From NCBI RefSeq assembly GCF_032854445.1, contig NC_088303.1, positions 18,793,501 to 18,857,500 of the forward strand: DNA of 64,000 nt, in the 5' to 3' direction. Shown one piece after another: positions 1 through 12,542 of the stretch. Within the stretch, counting starts at the first letter, position 1, and each line of letters begins with the position of its first letter. The notes beneath the pieces were generated by a model that saw only the letters and a program-made list of their open reading frames with translations, was not told where the DNA came from and did not search any database. The DNA comes from Liolophura sinensis (lineage: Eukaryota; Mollusca; Polyplacophora; Chitonida; Chitonidae). Position numbers and translations under genes: made by a program.

Positions 1-590
1 GTTAATTTATTGTGAAACAATATAAAAATAATTTATTGATGAAAATGGCCCATGGACAAATAACGTGACAAATGTTCGTCCCCGGAAATTCATACTTTCA
101 AAAAAATACAGGAGCAGATAACCTATTGATGGATGATATGACACTAAAATAACTGCAGTCTGGTGGTTAATAAACGAATATAAAAGACACTAAAAAGAAT
201 TAGTTCCAATAACAAGAAGGATAATAGAAAGAAGAAACACATAGCACATGTGTCTTTGGCGGTTTTAAGTTGCAATAGGCATAGGTGTATAGGTTATACA
301 TACATGTACTTATGACACATTTATAAACTGCATGTAATAATGACCCTCAGGTCTTGAGAGATATGTAGTTGAAATTCACTTACAAACCCTAAAACCTGCA
401 AGGAGGTCCAAGAGGAACATATTATATGGTAGCTATATCAGACTGGGATATTATCATAAGCCACGTGCACCGTCATTCCGTTACTTATTAACCACATATC
501 ACATGGCCAAAGTCAATGGTTTGACGATGTCTGTACTAACAGATAACGGCTTACCTCAAGTCAGTCAAATGAGGGAGGGTCAGGTCAGCG
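1..590. other. Upstream spacer, no gene seen
   Basis: AT-rich sequence with no coding exon, tRNA or tandem repeat that I can recognise. It lies 5' of carboxypeptidase 1 and probably holds its distal upstream region. Confidence 0.5.
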
Positions 591-596
591 TATAAA
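591..596 (+). promoter_or_regulatory. Candidate TATA box of carboxypeptidase 1
   Basis: TATAAA lies 88 bp upstream of the start codon at 684, which would place transcription start near 620. It is a single-motif match in AT-rich DNA, so support is modest. Confidence 0.35.
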
Positions 597-683
597 CATC
601 AGGTGGGATATGTTTAGTGATCATGCGGGAAGAGGCCTAGCCGGCAGAGCAAACAGATTTGTTCATACGTTCAACCAGGCAGC

Positions 684-3600
684 ATGAGGGGTCTGTTGAC
701 GATATTGGCGTACGTCCTGGCGTTCGTGACGTTAACGCTAGGTGAACGTATTAGATATGACGGGTAAGTGTTTAGGCATAGAGCACTTGCCAAAGAATCG
801 ACTTAGAATTAAAATCGTGTCAGTTTATATTAAAATAGAAAAACATGAGAAAAAAATGAACTGTTTGGACATATGTGTTTGAAATAAAATAAATAGCTTC
901 ACTTGATTGCAGCTCGGAACGGCAAACTGCAAAACAGTTGCAAGTGAATATGTCTTGATATTTAAATTATCTTTCTCCAAAGCCACCAAATATGGCGAGT
1001 GATTCCTACTTCTCGAATCCAGCTGGATTTTCTGGGCATTCTGAAGGAAGAGTCACAAAAGTTTCAGGTAATAAGAAGACGACTTTCTACAAGGGCCTTA
1101 AAAAGATATATAACAAATGCATTGTTTGCAAAAACCCCTGTGTTGGCGGTTAATTTGAGCAAAGTGTTAAGAAAATAAATAGCGGAGTGGAGCTTAAAGG
1201 CATAACCCCATTGGAAAAGATACTGGTCAAATGTTAAGCATCTCATAAATACAGCATATTCGGATGTAACATAGTACACATTGTTGTTCCTTCGCATCCA
1301 CACGATCAGTGTCCAAACACTGTACAATGTTGATTGTTCATTTCGTAAAATGTTCAGAGACTTACACGTATTCTGATTTGACATCTAATAGTGTCTTCTA
1401 TATTCTACAACAGAGATCATGTATTTTTTGTTACGAATCCTGGCATCGAGGCGTTGATGAAGCTGGCTAGGTGGGTGCGAAGCAGGAACGACAATCTTGG
1501 AAAAGAATAACTCTACGTGTAACATTTCAGTTGGACTTCTGGAAAGAACCATCGGCTCTTCACAGACCAGTGGTGTTCAAAATACCTCCAAGCAAGCGTA
1601 ATGAGATTTACATCCGACTCGGACTCCAGGGTCTGGTTCCAGAAGTTACGTTAAAAGACCTGCAGAAGAACATTGAAAAGGAAGACGCTCTCTATACTCA
1701 GAAGTCCTTTAATGGGTTGGAGAATTTCGACTACAGCAAGTACCATCCTTTGTCTGATGTAAGAAACTTTTTAGAATAGGTTTGATTTTTGATGTTATCC
1801 TTGTCCGATGGTAGGTCTGTAACTTTATGTGTGCAATGGACCATTCATCTCAGACACAGTCGTGTGCACACACTTGTAAAATTTCCCATATATTTAGAGT
1901 TTTAAATCTTCAGAAAAGACAATATACACAGGTACCGGAAATAGAATTACGAAAAAGTCTCACGCCACTTGACTACCGTTCCTTGAGATTATTGACCAGG
2001 AGCGTCCACCTTGGTCGACTGCTGGTATACGAATGTCTGTTTCGACATCTCGATTCTCGTGTTCAGAAGAGTAGCTCTTGTTCAGTGAGTGTCTTGACTT
2101 AATGGAGAAGAAAATTTAAATATCAATCAAATACCATTGAAGAGAGTATACATTTCCTCGCAGGAGCATGCCATAAAAAATTCTAATATGTACCTCAAGG
2201 TGATAAATTATAAATAAAGTCCGTGCCAACCGCTCTGGGCGACTCCATTTTGCATAAGAACTAGTCCTGAAGTCTTCTGTGTTAGGAAGAGAATTGCCGT
2301 CGGAAACCGCCGAAGTACAGTTCGTACTTTACCAGTTGAACTCTTCCTCACAGAAGGTAGCGAACGGTACAGTAGTTTTCCGCTTGACAATCGGGAAACC
2401 GGAATGTCGGACGTAGGTTCCGAGTTTACACGAACAAGCTGACAGTTTTAAGGACTCTCATTGGCTGAGAGGCAACACACCTCCAGCATAAAATACAGGG
2501 TGTTAAAGATGGAGGACGTGATGGACTCAGGGATTTATGCCACGTTTGCCGTAAATTTTCTTCTCCCTTAATTTTCTGATGTGCATATACGTTACTATAC
2601 TACAGGTGAATGCGTGGATGGAACAGATGGCAAACAGTTACTCAAACCGTGTCGAACTATTCAACATTTCCAGCTCTTATGAAGGAAGGACAATTACAGC
2701 CATGAAGGTACATAAAATGTAGGCTTTCGGTAATCTGTTTTCTCACACTATATTCCACCAAGAAGTGGCTTTTGGCAAATGACCAACAAGCCATAAATTA
2801 TGTATGTATATAGCCACATTTGATAGCTGTAACGTGTTTCACCCCCGTTAATTCTGAGCTCATAACTTTGCTCGTACCCAAGTGTTTATAGGCCTATTGT
2901 TACTTGAAAGTCATTGTTATCGAAACAATAGAAATTTATCAGAACATGGCTAAAAGTATCTTTGAAAATCAGTGTTTAAAATGTTGTTCATATTAGAATC
3001 ACTTAAGATGTATTGAAATGAGCGTTGATATCTGGACACAGGTTTAACCAGAAGAGAAGCATTAGCCCCACTGAAGTAGCCAAACATTAGCATATATAAT
3101 CACAGCCTGTTGGCTTTTTAATTGTTAAATTCGCCATCGAGCAAAATATTCTTTGTGTGGAATAAATCAACAAAGGGATTGACAAAACTGTTAAACATAT
3201 GTTTAAACGTTATTGTTCCTATTGTTCTCAGATAACGGGTGCAAACAGCAGCGATTCAAGGCCTGGTTTTTTCTTCAACGGAGGAATTCACGCTAGGGAA
3301 TGGATATCCCCTGCCACTGTTATCTACATGGCCGCCCAGGTATTTGCCCCACCTGACACATTACTATCAACGAATCATAAACATGTCAGTTTGAAATTAA
3401 TTTCACAGAACTCCATGTACAAATTTTCTCCCTTTCCAACACAAATTTGCAGCTGAGAAATTTTACAATGAATATATCAAAGCAGCTCTGCAATAGCACC
3501 TAGACCCTGTACAACATACCTGATTTCAGGCTATAAGGTAAACACGAACAGCGATGTGTGAATAAGTGTTTGTTTAATGGATCACTTTCTGTTTAACGTT

Positions 3601-6600
3601 GCTTGCAATATTGTTTAGATCACGACAAGACCCTGTCTCCGTGTGGCATGTCATTTAATGCCAACATTTTTATTGTGTTGCTTCTCTTGAACGCCATTAC
3701 ACAAAACATGATGCTTCACATTACACTAACAACTGGGAGTCCAGTACTGGGCATATCAACTCAATTGCTCCGTGTCAAAGAATTAATATTAATCTTCATG
3801 CAGTACATGTATTGCGTCTTATCCGTATATCACAGGAATGCTAAATATCATAATCTATATATTAACATATATAGCACTGTTTTTCTCCAACTACTAAGTC
3901 ATCACAGATAAACAAAGTAATGCCAAAAAAAAATGCAATTGAACGATGTCAATAATTTGATTTTCCATAAAGTAAATCACAAGAGGTACTGGGCTGACTT
4001 AATAAATGTCAAAATATTGACATCTTCTAAATGCATTTCTTTATAGTTTGTTTTATTATTGTGTCAAGGCAAATCATGCAGTGGGTCGTGTATAGACGCC
4101 ATTGAAAATTCGAAAACACAGAGCCACATGTGTAGGTTTAAACTATAAATGGTTACATAGATCTCTACATGTGGTGTCATAGAGAGCTGCAGACATTCGC
4201 CCGTTGAGTTCATTGAAATTGTTTATGTCAACATGAACATAATATCACAATGAAATAATAGTACAGACATTGATTGCATAAATCGGTTATATCAAATATT
4301 AACTCAGTTTTCTTCCATTGCTTTACGTCAGCTAATCGAGCAGTACGGCAAGAATCAGGAAATAACAGACCTACTGGATGAAATTGACTGGTATATACTG
4401 CCGGTTTTTAATGTGGATGGTTACGAATATACTTGGACAAAGGTGGGTGGGAAATCTGCTATACTTATATGTATATGGGACAAAGAAATATAGTTATCAC
4501 CTAACAGAAAAAGGAAAATTTGCCACATTCCTCGAAAAATTCCTTGAAAATTTCGACTAACGCAACTAGTGCGTAAATGATACAGGCTGTATCCACCACA
4601 GTCGCTCGGGCCCTGATCAATCAGGTCACAGGCTTGAATCCAGCTTATGCTTTTTCGACTGCGGTTTTATGTTAGAGGGTTTGCAAGGTATATACATGTA
4701 TGTATAAATGGCAAAGAGTGGTGCTTGAGATTACTATATACCATCCACCCGGATTTCACCATGTATAAATCTAACCGCCGTTGATCATATGACTAAATTC
4801 CTTAGTGTAGCACTTCAGTGCGCAATAAACATCAATCAAATATATAAATCAAGTAAATGAACACAGAGTATATCTTTCTCTGCCTTGCACTTTGCGTCAT
4901 AGTTCAAAATGACATCGGAGCTAAAATGCAACCGTCCGTTTTTAAACGTAGGATCGCAACTGGCGGAAGACTCGCTCCAAACATTTTCTGTGCCATGGGG
5001 TTGACCCTAACCGCAACTGGGACTGGGAATGGTGTAGTAAGTGCAAACTTCATGCTACGATAAAGAACTCCTCCACAGTATGTAAAACAAGAGCAGCGAA
5101 AACTGTGCGATAATTGGCAAATGGTCACACGTAACCGGTGAATATATCAATTCAAACCTCACCGAAATGGAAACGTTCTGATGTGGATGGAAGCTTCTAA
5201 TTATATTTGGACAAGGTGTGTGTCGTCAATTTCTAAGGCGGCTACTTGGACCGCAGAGAAAAGCCTAAAATAAAACCTCTAGTGTAATGCTAAATTTCAT
5301 TTTCGTTTATTCCAACGTTTTGATAAAACTTTTTGCACAAAGTGTTTTTAAATAAACTTTCTGTTACTTTCAAACTTATTTAGAACAGTAAAATTTACCT
5401 GTTTGTGGTTGTTAAACATTAGCTGCTTTATGAAATTATACAGTATTTGTGTAGTCTATTTACTATTTCGAGTGCTTTTAATTATAATGTCATAATTTAG
5501 ACATATCATATGTAGTTTATTTATTGTCTATTCTTGAAGGTTTTCCAATGCACAACAAAAGAAAAACTCTGTAATATAACTGAAATGTCAATTCAGTAAT
5601 AGGATTTATGAAAATGCAAAACTTTTTTTTTAATTTGTAATTTGTTTGTGTCCACAGAAAATGGTGCTAGCAAAGACCCCTGTTCAGATACGTACTGTGG
5701 ACCGAGGCCGTTTTCAGAGTCAGAGGTGAAAGGCGTGGCTGATTTCCTGAATTCTGTACCAGGGCGGTTCCGGGCTTACATCGACTTCCACAGTTTCTCT
5801 CAACTTTGGATGACACCATGGGGATATACTACAGCTCTCCCCCCGGAGTTCCCAGTCCAGGTTGGTACAAATGTATAACGTGAAAATAATTTAAACTTTT
5901 TCCAATCCAGTATAATTTATGTCGAGCAATCCAAACCACTTTTGAATACCACTTCTCTAAATAAAGAAACAAGGTTCATAGTTGGCCGGGTGATATAAAG
6001 ATTTCTCCGGGAACTTGACTATATCATTTGACCAAGGTACATCCATGATGTTTGAGTCCTTTGAGTTCCTGGTTGCGGTTATCAGTAAATCATGCACTAT
6101 TCATGTAAAGTATTCAAATGTTATTTATATTTGACAGGATAAATGCTCCACGACAGCTACTGATGCGCTGACCGCTGTACACGGCACCGAATACAAACAT
6201 GGGAACATAGCCAGTACTATATGTAAGTGGTCGGTGAGGTACCAAACACAAGCTTGAAAACGTAGTCAGCACTGTCTGTAAATAAGTTATATGGAACCCA
6301 AAACAAGTATAGAAACATAACCAGTGGTATCTGTAAGCACCAAACACAAACATGGAAAGATAGCCAGCATTATCTGTACATGACTTAGGCCTATAGGCCT
6401 ACGGAATCGGAAACAAATATGGAACAGGACCAGTGGTATCCGGAAGTGACTAACTAGGGCATCAAACAAAATCTTGCAAACATAACCATTAATGTCTATA
6501 CGTATATAAAATAATTACAGCATCTAAAACAAAACAGAGCAGCGATAACGGTGTGACAGCTGGCAAATGGCCGCACGTAACTGGTGAAATACGCCTTCTT

Positions 6601-7248
6601 GTGAAACCGTCTCTGTTAGTGTTTCATTCTATAGATCTAGCCAAAGAAAGCTGGCTTAAACCGGTGGTACATGTCATGTGGCATTAGATTTAAATAACTT
6701 TTTACTTGTGAAGAAACTATTTTAAACGTAAGAGACGCGTAGCCTTCAATCCCCACCCTCCCATGCAGCCAATAAGCCGTTGTTACTCGTCGACACTGCA
6801 TGTAATATAATTAAAGACGTACAGTATAGAGCGTAAGACCAAGCAGTCACGACAGTGTGATAGCTGCCAAATGGTTAGGCAGCCTCTTGTCAGTTTACCT
6901 CAGTCAGGGTTTTATTCTGACTGTTCATGTAAATGCTCAAATAGTAGCAATTTGCAGGCGCCCTAGCACCATGGCTTCAGGAGAATTACGTAAAAAAAAT
7001 GCAGTGATGTTAATCGCAATTTATTAGACGTCACTGGGTTTTTTTTGTTTTGTTTTTTAGACACTGCCAGTGGAAGCAGCGCAGACTGGGCGTTTGGAGC
7101 GGCCAAAATACTTTACTCTACTGCTGTGGAACTACGGGATACTGGAGAGTACGGCTTCCTTCTACCGGCAGACCAGATCATTCCGTCAGGGGAAGAAACT
7201 CTGCAAGGGTTACTGGCCATGGCAAAGTTCATTTTGAACAATCCCTAG
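684..7248 (+). CDS. M14 zinc carboxypeptidase (A/B type), secreted proenzyme
   Basis: Ten exons join in frame to 424 aa: 684-763, 983-1067, 1531-1758, 2606-2707, 3232-3339, 4332-4442, 4952-5036, 5658-5860, 6138-6222 and 7061-7248. The start codon opens a hydrophobic signal peptide ([20 protein letters not shown]). Residues from about 27 to 125 are the inhibitory pro-segment. The peptidase domain follows with all zinc ligands: His185 and Glu188 in GGIHAREW, and His311 in DFHSF. The substrate-binding Arg243 (WRKTRS), Asn258-Arg259 (PNRNWD), Tyr363 and the catalytic Glu386 (VELRDTG) are present. The residue matching specificity position 255 is Ala, so a hydrophobic C-terminal substrate (A-type) is more likely than a basic one. 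Tyr198 of the family is Phe here. The protein is probably a digestive exopeptidase; its role is inferred from the family. The length matches the usual 415-425 aa. Intron 9 carries an exon-derived array. Confidence 0.93.
5083..5145 (+). repeat. Short dispersed repeat, about 65-80 bp, copy 1
   Basis: This shares a core reading ATTGGCAAATGGTCACACGT with three other places in the window (6523-6604, 6829-6905 and 48427-48515). It sits in intron 7 of carboxypeptidase 1. I do not recognise the family. Confidence 0.5.
5171..5222 (+). pseudogene. Remnant of carboxypeptidase exon 6 end with its donor site
   Basis: The segment GATGTGGATGG, a short degenerate stretch, then TATTTGGACAAGGTGTGTG mirrors the end of exon 6 at 4405-4450 (AATGTGGATGG, then TACTTGGACAAAGGTGGGTG). 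It lies in intron 7, downstream of exon 7. It looks like a decayed copy of the exon end plus 5' splice site; the reading frame is broken. Confidence 0.5.
6183..6510 (+). repeat. 55-bp degenerate tandem array seeded by exon 9 end and donor
   Basis: The first unit is the last 40 nt of exon 9 (6183-6222) plus the first 15 nt of intron 9. About five diverged copies follow, starting near 6238, 6293, 6338, 6402 and 6458. Each keeps a version of the exon words (ACAAACATGG, ATAGCCAG), and most keep a GTAAG/GTAAA-like site in the donor position. Read-through from exon 9 meets a stop within the second unit. Confidence 0.75.
6523..6604 (+). repeat. Short dispersed repeat, copy 2
   Basis: It has the same core as 5083-5145, here reading GCTGGCAAATGGCCGCACGT and running on into GCCTTCTTG. 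It is in intron 9 of carboxypeptidase 1, directly after the 55-bp array. Confidence 0.5.
6829..6905 (+). repeat. Short dispersed repeat, copy 3
   Basis: A more diverged copy of the element at 6523-6604 (ACAGTGTGATAGCTGCCAAA, then GCCTCTTG), also in intron 9. Confidence 0.4.
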
Positions 7249-7269
7249 AACACAGCTATGTTAAACATT

Positions 7270-7275
7270 AATAAA
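7270..7275 (+). other. Polyadenylation signal of carboxypeptidase 1
   Basis: AATAAA lies 21 bp after the stop codon, which implies a very short 3' untranslated region. No better signal is close by. Confidence 0.6.
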
Positions 7276-7436
7276 GTATTTATCAGACTTTGTTGATGTA
7301 ATCGAAATAGCAGATTGCCTACGTCACGTCAAATTTAATTTTAGGGGGAACGAAACAGATTGCGTTCTTCAGTTTACATACAATATTGTGTTTAATGGAT
7401 TGCATGCCAAACATAAGAATCTCATGCCTATTTTGG

Positions 7437-7502
7437 GGTTGAATGAATGATTATGGCTTAACGCCACATCGGCAATATTTCAGCCATATCGTGGCGACCA
7501 TT
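7437..7502 (-). mobile_element. SINE tail fragment, second family
   Basis: The sequence GGCTTAACGCCACATCGGCA followed by AATATTTCAGCCATATCG is the reverse complement of a SINE 3' end also seen at 25655-25715. The words 'gtggcgttaagccataatcattcattca' of that tail also make up the 40-bp array at 39271-39762. Confidence 0.45.
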
Positions 7503-7558
7503 TTGGGGTTGAAGTGAATGCAGTATTCAACACGTTTTCACTTATATGTACTTCACTG

Positions 7559-7780
7559 GTGTTTTCCCCTGAAGTCAAGAATATTTCACTGATACGACGG
7601 CGGCCAGGATTATGGTAGAAGGAAACCCACGACCATCCCCAAGTTGCTGACAGACCTTCCCACGTAAAGCCGAAAAGGAAACCACCATGCGCTGGGCTTG
7701 AACTAACAGCGACCGCATTGGTGAGAGGCTCCTAGACCATTGCGCGGCGCTGGCGTACTAACCCTTCAGTCACGGAGGCC
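7559..7780 (-). mobile_element. tRNA-derived SINE, family A
   Basis: Reverse-oriented, almost full-length and diverged. The tRNA-like head is at the right end (CACGGAGGCC, the complement of GGCCTCCGTG). The conserved body includes the complement of CTTCCCACGTA and of AGTGAAATATTCTTGA. It lies between carboxypeptidase 1 and the 48-bp array. Confidence 0.7.
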
Positions 7781-7902
7781 TCTTGTTTTCACTTTTAAGA
7801 CGGCCGTCAGGTAAATACTGCCTCAGGAAACCGGAGTGCCCGTAGTATATGTCCACCCTTCGTCAGATATACAGTACAAGTAATCAGAGTGCCCAGATTG
7901 AA

Positions 7903-8477
7903 CTGGAATGCCCGGAGTAATCCACCGCCTTTCTCCAGGCTTGAGGGAAACTGGAATACCCAGAGTAATCCACCGCTCTTCTCCAGGCATGAGGGAAACT
8001 GGAATACCCGGAGTAATCCACCGCTCTTCTCCAGGAATGAGGGAAACTGGAATGCCCTGGGTTATTCACCACTCTTCTCCAGGAATAAGGGAAACTGGAA
8101 TACCCGGAGTAATCCACCGCTCTTCTCCAGGCATGAGGGAAACCGGAATGCCCGGAGTAATCCACCGCTCTTCTCCAGGAATGAGGGAAACTAGAATGCC
8201 CGGGGTTATCCACCGCTCTTCTCCAGGCATGAGGGAAACCGGAATGCCTGGAGTAATCCACAGCTCTTCCCCAGACATGAAGGAAACTGGAGTGCCGGGA
8301 GTAATCTACCGCTCTTCTCCAAGAATGAGGGAAACTGGAGTGCCGGAAATTATCCACCGCTCTTCTCCAAAAATGAAGGAAACTGATATGCCGAGAGTAA
8401 TCCACCGCTCTTGAACAGTTATGGTGTAAGCCAGAATACCCGATGTAGGCCACGGCTCTTGGCCAGTTATGGGGGTT
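7903..8477. repeat. 48-bp tandem array, about 12 copies
   Basis: Contiguous 48-bp units are built around GTAATCCACCGCTCTTCTCC followed by AGGCATGAGGGAAA. Because 48 is divisible by three, several frames on both strands stay open for 100-189 codons. These are artefacts of the repeat, since there is no start context and no recognisable fold. The units decay toward both ends, and the last two copies (8383 onward) diverge most. It lies about 650 bp behind carboxypeptidase 1. Confidence 0.9.
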
Positions 8478-9885
8478 TAAATATATTAAATATTTCGAAA
8501 CTAAGTAAGGGAATCATACCAAAATTACTCCAATTGAAGGTGCTTCATCTCACCACTTTGTCGCAAACAGTGATTTCGTTCTAGTTTAAATAGCAGACGA
8601 AAATTTGCTATTATTTGCATAGCGTTTATTTCAACAGAAGATTGATGTTAAGTTCAACATTAGATACAAAGTAAACACAAGGGTATAAACGTATGACAAC
8701 AATAATTGTAGTCCATGCAAGAACGCCATTTTATTTCACATAAGTTTGCAATCAAATGCATGAGTTGCAATTAAATGACAAAAATAATATATTTTTATCC
8801 TACGCTTGCAAGTAACAAGTTTTGTATAGTAAACGTCCATAATATCACATCTGTCCTAGATAAAAACTGAAAATCGAAAAGAATTTAACAGAATCTGTCT
8901 AATCAGAATATCTCGTCCATTCAGTTTGAATGAAATGTCAACAGGTAGACAGGTTGGTATGCATAAAACATTTTCACTTTTGACCGTTATGTGTCCAGAT
9001 TTTATCAGGTAGAATTCTTGACAATCTTCATGTTCATATTAAACTTATTCACTTGATATTTAAGAGGCTACATCTGAGATTCCTCAGTCAAAAATCAATC
9101 AGTTCTAATCCAATCGAATTCTTGTATATCCCAAATAATTACCTTCCACAAAATTTCAGGCTGCTCTGGGCACGTGTTACCGGTCAAAAGTGGTACTAGA
9201 GTTCATAAAATTTCTAAAGCGGGTCACACCATAGCTTTCTCAAACTTATTAAAAATCATTTGAACATAGTAATTAGCAGAGAAATGCGTCTGGTAACCAA
9301 TGAAAAGCAATAACTTGAGAAAACTCGATTGGATTACCAAATATAGATTTTTGGGGTCAAAAATCTCAAATATAGCTTCTTCAATATGCTACACACATCC
9401 TATGTAAAATAAAATTACCTCATATTTATATATCATGTAATATATCGTGCACAACATGCACGTAAGGTGGGGTGAAAGGATTTCTGTCTAACATGTCGTG
9501 ACAGAAGCACACCATACTTCCACTTGCAATTTTAGCAGGTACTAATGAAAAGCACAGGCACACCTTTTATATATTATACCACAGTAGGCCTACACGAATA
9601 GGGGATTTTATAAGAACACGCGCAAAGCTAGTAAAGTTCATTTGATCTTCATATTGCTCAGAAGACAATAAACGGAGGTATCACAAAGTAAAGAATAACA
9701 TGAAGAAGAACAGAAACACGAGATAATAATTATGGTCAAGTCAGCAAGTGATTCCAATAATTCTACATGGATAAAAAACGTTTCCAACCAATTAGAACCA
9801 TGCACCAGAAGGTAGAGCGAGACCTGGACACGTGCAATTCCCTTAAGAACCCATGTCACAGTTGATGGGTATACTCTTCAACGAT
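8478..9885. other. Gene-free AT-rich spacer
   Basis: No exon, RNA gene or repeat stands out. Short open frames here show no recognisable protein feature. Confidence 0.5.
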
Positions 9886-10127
9886 TTGATTGATTGATGT
9901 TTTATGCCGCACTCAAGAATATTTCACTTGTAGGACGGTGGCCAGCAGTGTATGGTGGGAGGAAGCCGGGTGGTGGGAAACTACGACCACCCGCAGTTTG
10001 CTGGAAGACCTTACGACCGGACGGGAGGCCAGCATGAACTGCATTTGAATTCACAGCGATCGCATTGGTGAGAGGCCCCTGGGTTACTGTGCTGTGCCAG
10101 CACGCTAACCACAAGGCCACGGAGGTC
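9886..10127 (-). mobile_element. tRNA-derived SINE, family A
   Basis: A reverse-oriented, near full-length copy. From left to right it shows the complement of the tail (TCAAGAATATTTCACTTG), the body (GCAGTTTGCTGGAAGACCTT) and the tRNA-like head ending in CCACGGAGG. Confidence 0.75.
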
Positions 10128-10269
10128 CATAATCCACAATGGGTCGGCAACGAAACGTTACCTGTATGTTATTGTTCATGCAGGTTAATTTACGTATTTC
10201 ATCAAATCAAACATAATCAAGATTTTTGTCTACTTTCGAAACAATTCGGTTCCAAATAAAATCTGATAA

Positions 10270-10980
10270 TTGATATTCATTCATTCATTTATTTATTGGA
10301 TAAGCCTTTTACGTCAAGGACCAGATCTTTCATCAGCTGGACCCAGACCAGGTTTAGGGTTGCAGGAATCCGGTTGTCCTGAAAAAGCCGCCATATCTAG
10401 CCAGGATTACGTGGCACACGTACGTTGTCTGTTCTTAGATGCGACAAACTACAATCTATAAATAATACATAGTATCTATAAGTCACTTTGTCTGTCTACG
10501 GTCCGTATGTCAAATTCTTAGCTGTGACAAATCCCCCTCTCTGTCCGTCTGTTTGTCGATCGGTCAAATTTGAGACCACCTCCTATCTTAACATAATTCC
10601 CTTTAACATGGGTAACTCACTTAAGGCTTTAGCGTAGGACATGTTGGTGGTCGCTGCATGATATTGCTAATTTGCAAAGGAATACTAAATTAAGGACTTA
10701 TTTGCCAGAACCGACTGAATTGGTCTCATATAAACTCATTACAAAGTGCATCTATTCCTCTAAGAATTATATCACAATATGATGGACACAGTTTCATTCT
10801 TTACGGCCAGGATATCTTCTTTTGAATGTAAACGGCTAACAAGATAAAGCCTTTATGCAAAATAGTTGTTGGTATAATAGACATGTGATTTACAGTTGGT
10901 GCTAACAGAATAGATAAATGGCATACCATAATACCATAATAACTGTAAGCATAACATAGTCATATGATTTAGGCCTGGCA
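10270..10980. other. Spacer with a possible old repeat
   Basis: Bases 10280-10440 read like a degenerate interspersed repeat starting TTCATTTATTTATTGG, but I cannot assign it. No gene is seen. Confidence 0.3.
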
Positions 10981-11108
10981 TCAACCTGCGGATGGTCGTG
11001 TGTTTTCTAGGGCTCTGTCCGGTTTCCTCATATCATAATGATGGCCGCCGTCGTATAAGTGAAATATTCTTGAGAACAGCGTCAAACACCAATCAAATAA
11101 ACAAATAA
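10981..11108 (+). mobile_element. SINE family A, 5'-truncated
   Basis: The 3' half only: CAACCTGCGGATGGTCGTGT, then GTATAAGTGAAATATTCTTG and an A-rich AAATAAACAAATAAATA tail. Confidence 0.7.
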
Positions 11109-11501
11109 ATACGATTTACTATTAGTGCACACAAAACATAGACAAACGGCAGTTAAAGTAAATGCCATGTTATGCCATTTATGATGGATGTTAGCAGAAT
11201 AGACAAATTGCACACTATCATGACAACAGCTTTAAGCATAACATAGTCATATGATTTACTATTAGTGTGCACAAAACATAGAGTAAATGCCATCTTATGC
11301 CATTTACGATTGATGTTAATAGAATTCACAATGTTTTTCAATAAAATATACATATGATGAACACTTTATACATGATACACCAGAAAAGGCATACAATTTA
11401 AAAAAAAGGTTTATATATGTATGAATACATGTATGTACAAAGAGTAAAATACAGTGATACATTTGTTTATTTATTCATTTAATTGATGTTAATACGGTAA
11501 A

Positions 11502-11502
<1 letters not shown>

Positions 11503-11555
<53 letters not shown>
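11503..11555. repeat. (TA)n microsatellite
   Basis: About 26 uninterrupted TA dinucleotides in the spacer between carboxypeptidase 1 and NAGPA. Confidence 0.95.
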
Positions 11556-11556
<1 letters not shown>

Positions 11557-12384
11557 CTGCCCTAATAATAGAACGATCGATATGCATCAGAAAACACTGA
11601 TAAATGGACATGTCGATAATATATAATTCAAAAATGGCTAAGTAAGCCACCAAATTAAGATTAAAGTATGCCACATTTGGTGGCAAACAGATAGTCACGT
11701 GAAGATCCGTAAGTCCAGCGTTTGTGCTGACTACCAGAGTTCCAAAAAAGTAATGATCGACGACGAATATGACAAACTCACAGTACTTTATACTATTAAT
11801 TAATTAACTTTAATACTATTAATACATTAATGCTACTAAGAGAAAAAATATCCAAGAAACAAGATAAGTTGCAATTCAATTTCTTTTCCTTTGACATACT
11901 CAGTGAGGAGCCTTGCTGATAAAAAAAATGGCTGAACTTGTTTCCCTTTCTTCAAACAAAACCCGCAACAACGCCTTGGTAAGGTGAAGGTGTAGGTATA
12001 GTTAACAAACAAAACTTATCACATTTGCAAAATGATAACTGCAACCTGTAGCAGTGGGAAAAATATCAAATATCATTTTATATATATCAGAATCTTTTAT
12101 AAATATCAAATATCATTTTATATATAATATTCTTCCCAAACCTCACTTATTTTTGCCACTCATATTCATATGTGACCTACATCATTATTAAAGGTACATA
12201 CTTGAAATTTTTAAGGTTATTATGAATTTGGCTCCTTGTCAACAGTTACATAAGAAGTTTAATAAAATGTCTTGTAACAGAATAACAGTATATATATGCT
12301 GTAACAATATAGCACCATTTAATGGAATGTGATAGAATTTCTCTTTCTCTCCATTATGGAAGACATACTTGACTTTGATATGGT

Positions 12385-12542
12385 CTGATGGTCACTACAG
12401 CCCTGTTCCCTAACTCTAGCCACTCAATGTTGAGCGCCAAGTGTGGAAGCGACAAGTACCCTTTTTCTACTTGGCTACTACCCGACCCAGATTTGAACTC
12501 TAATCTCCCAAGGTGACGCTCTAACCACTAAGCTACCGACGT
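12385..12542 (-). mobile_element. tRNA-derived SINE, family B head
   Basis: On the minus strand a tRNA-like head (GGTAGCTTAGTGGTTAGAGC, later GAGTTCAAATCTG) runs into TTGGCGCTCAACATTGAG. The latter matches the body of the elements at 42357-42612 and 45550-45915. Confidence 0.5.

Noticed and set aside
7884-8453. 189-codon minus-strand and 168-codon plus-strand frames as genes
   Set aside because: Both are readings of the same 48-bp array, whose unit length is divisible by three. No start context, signal or fold supports coding.
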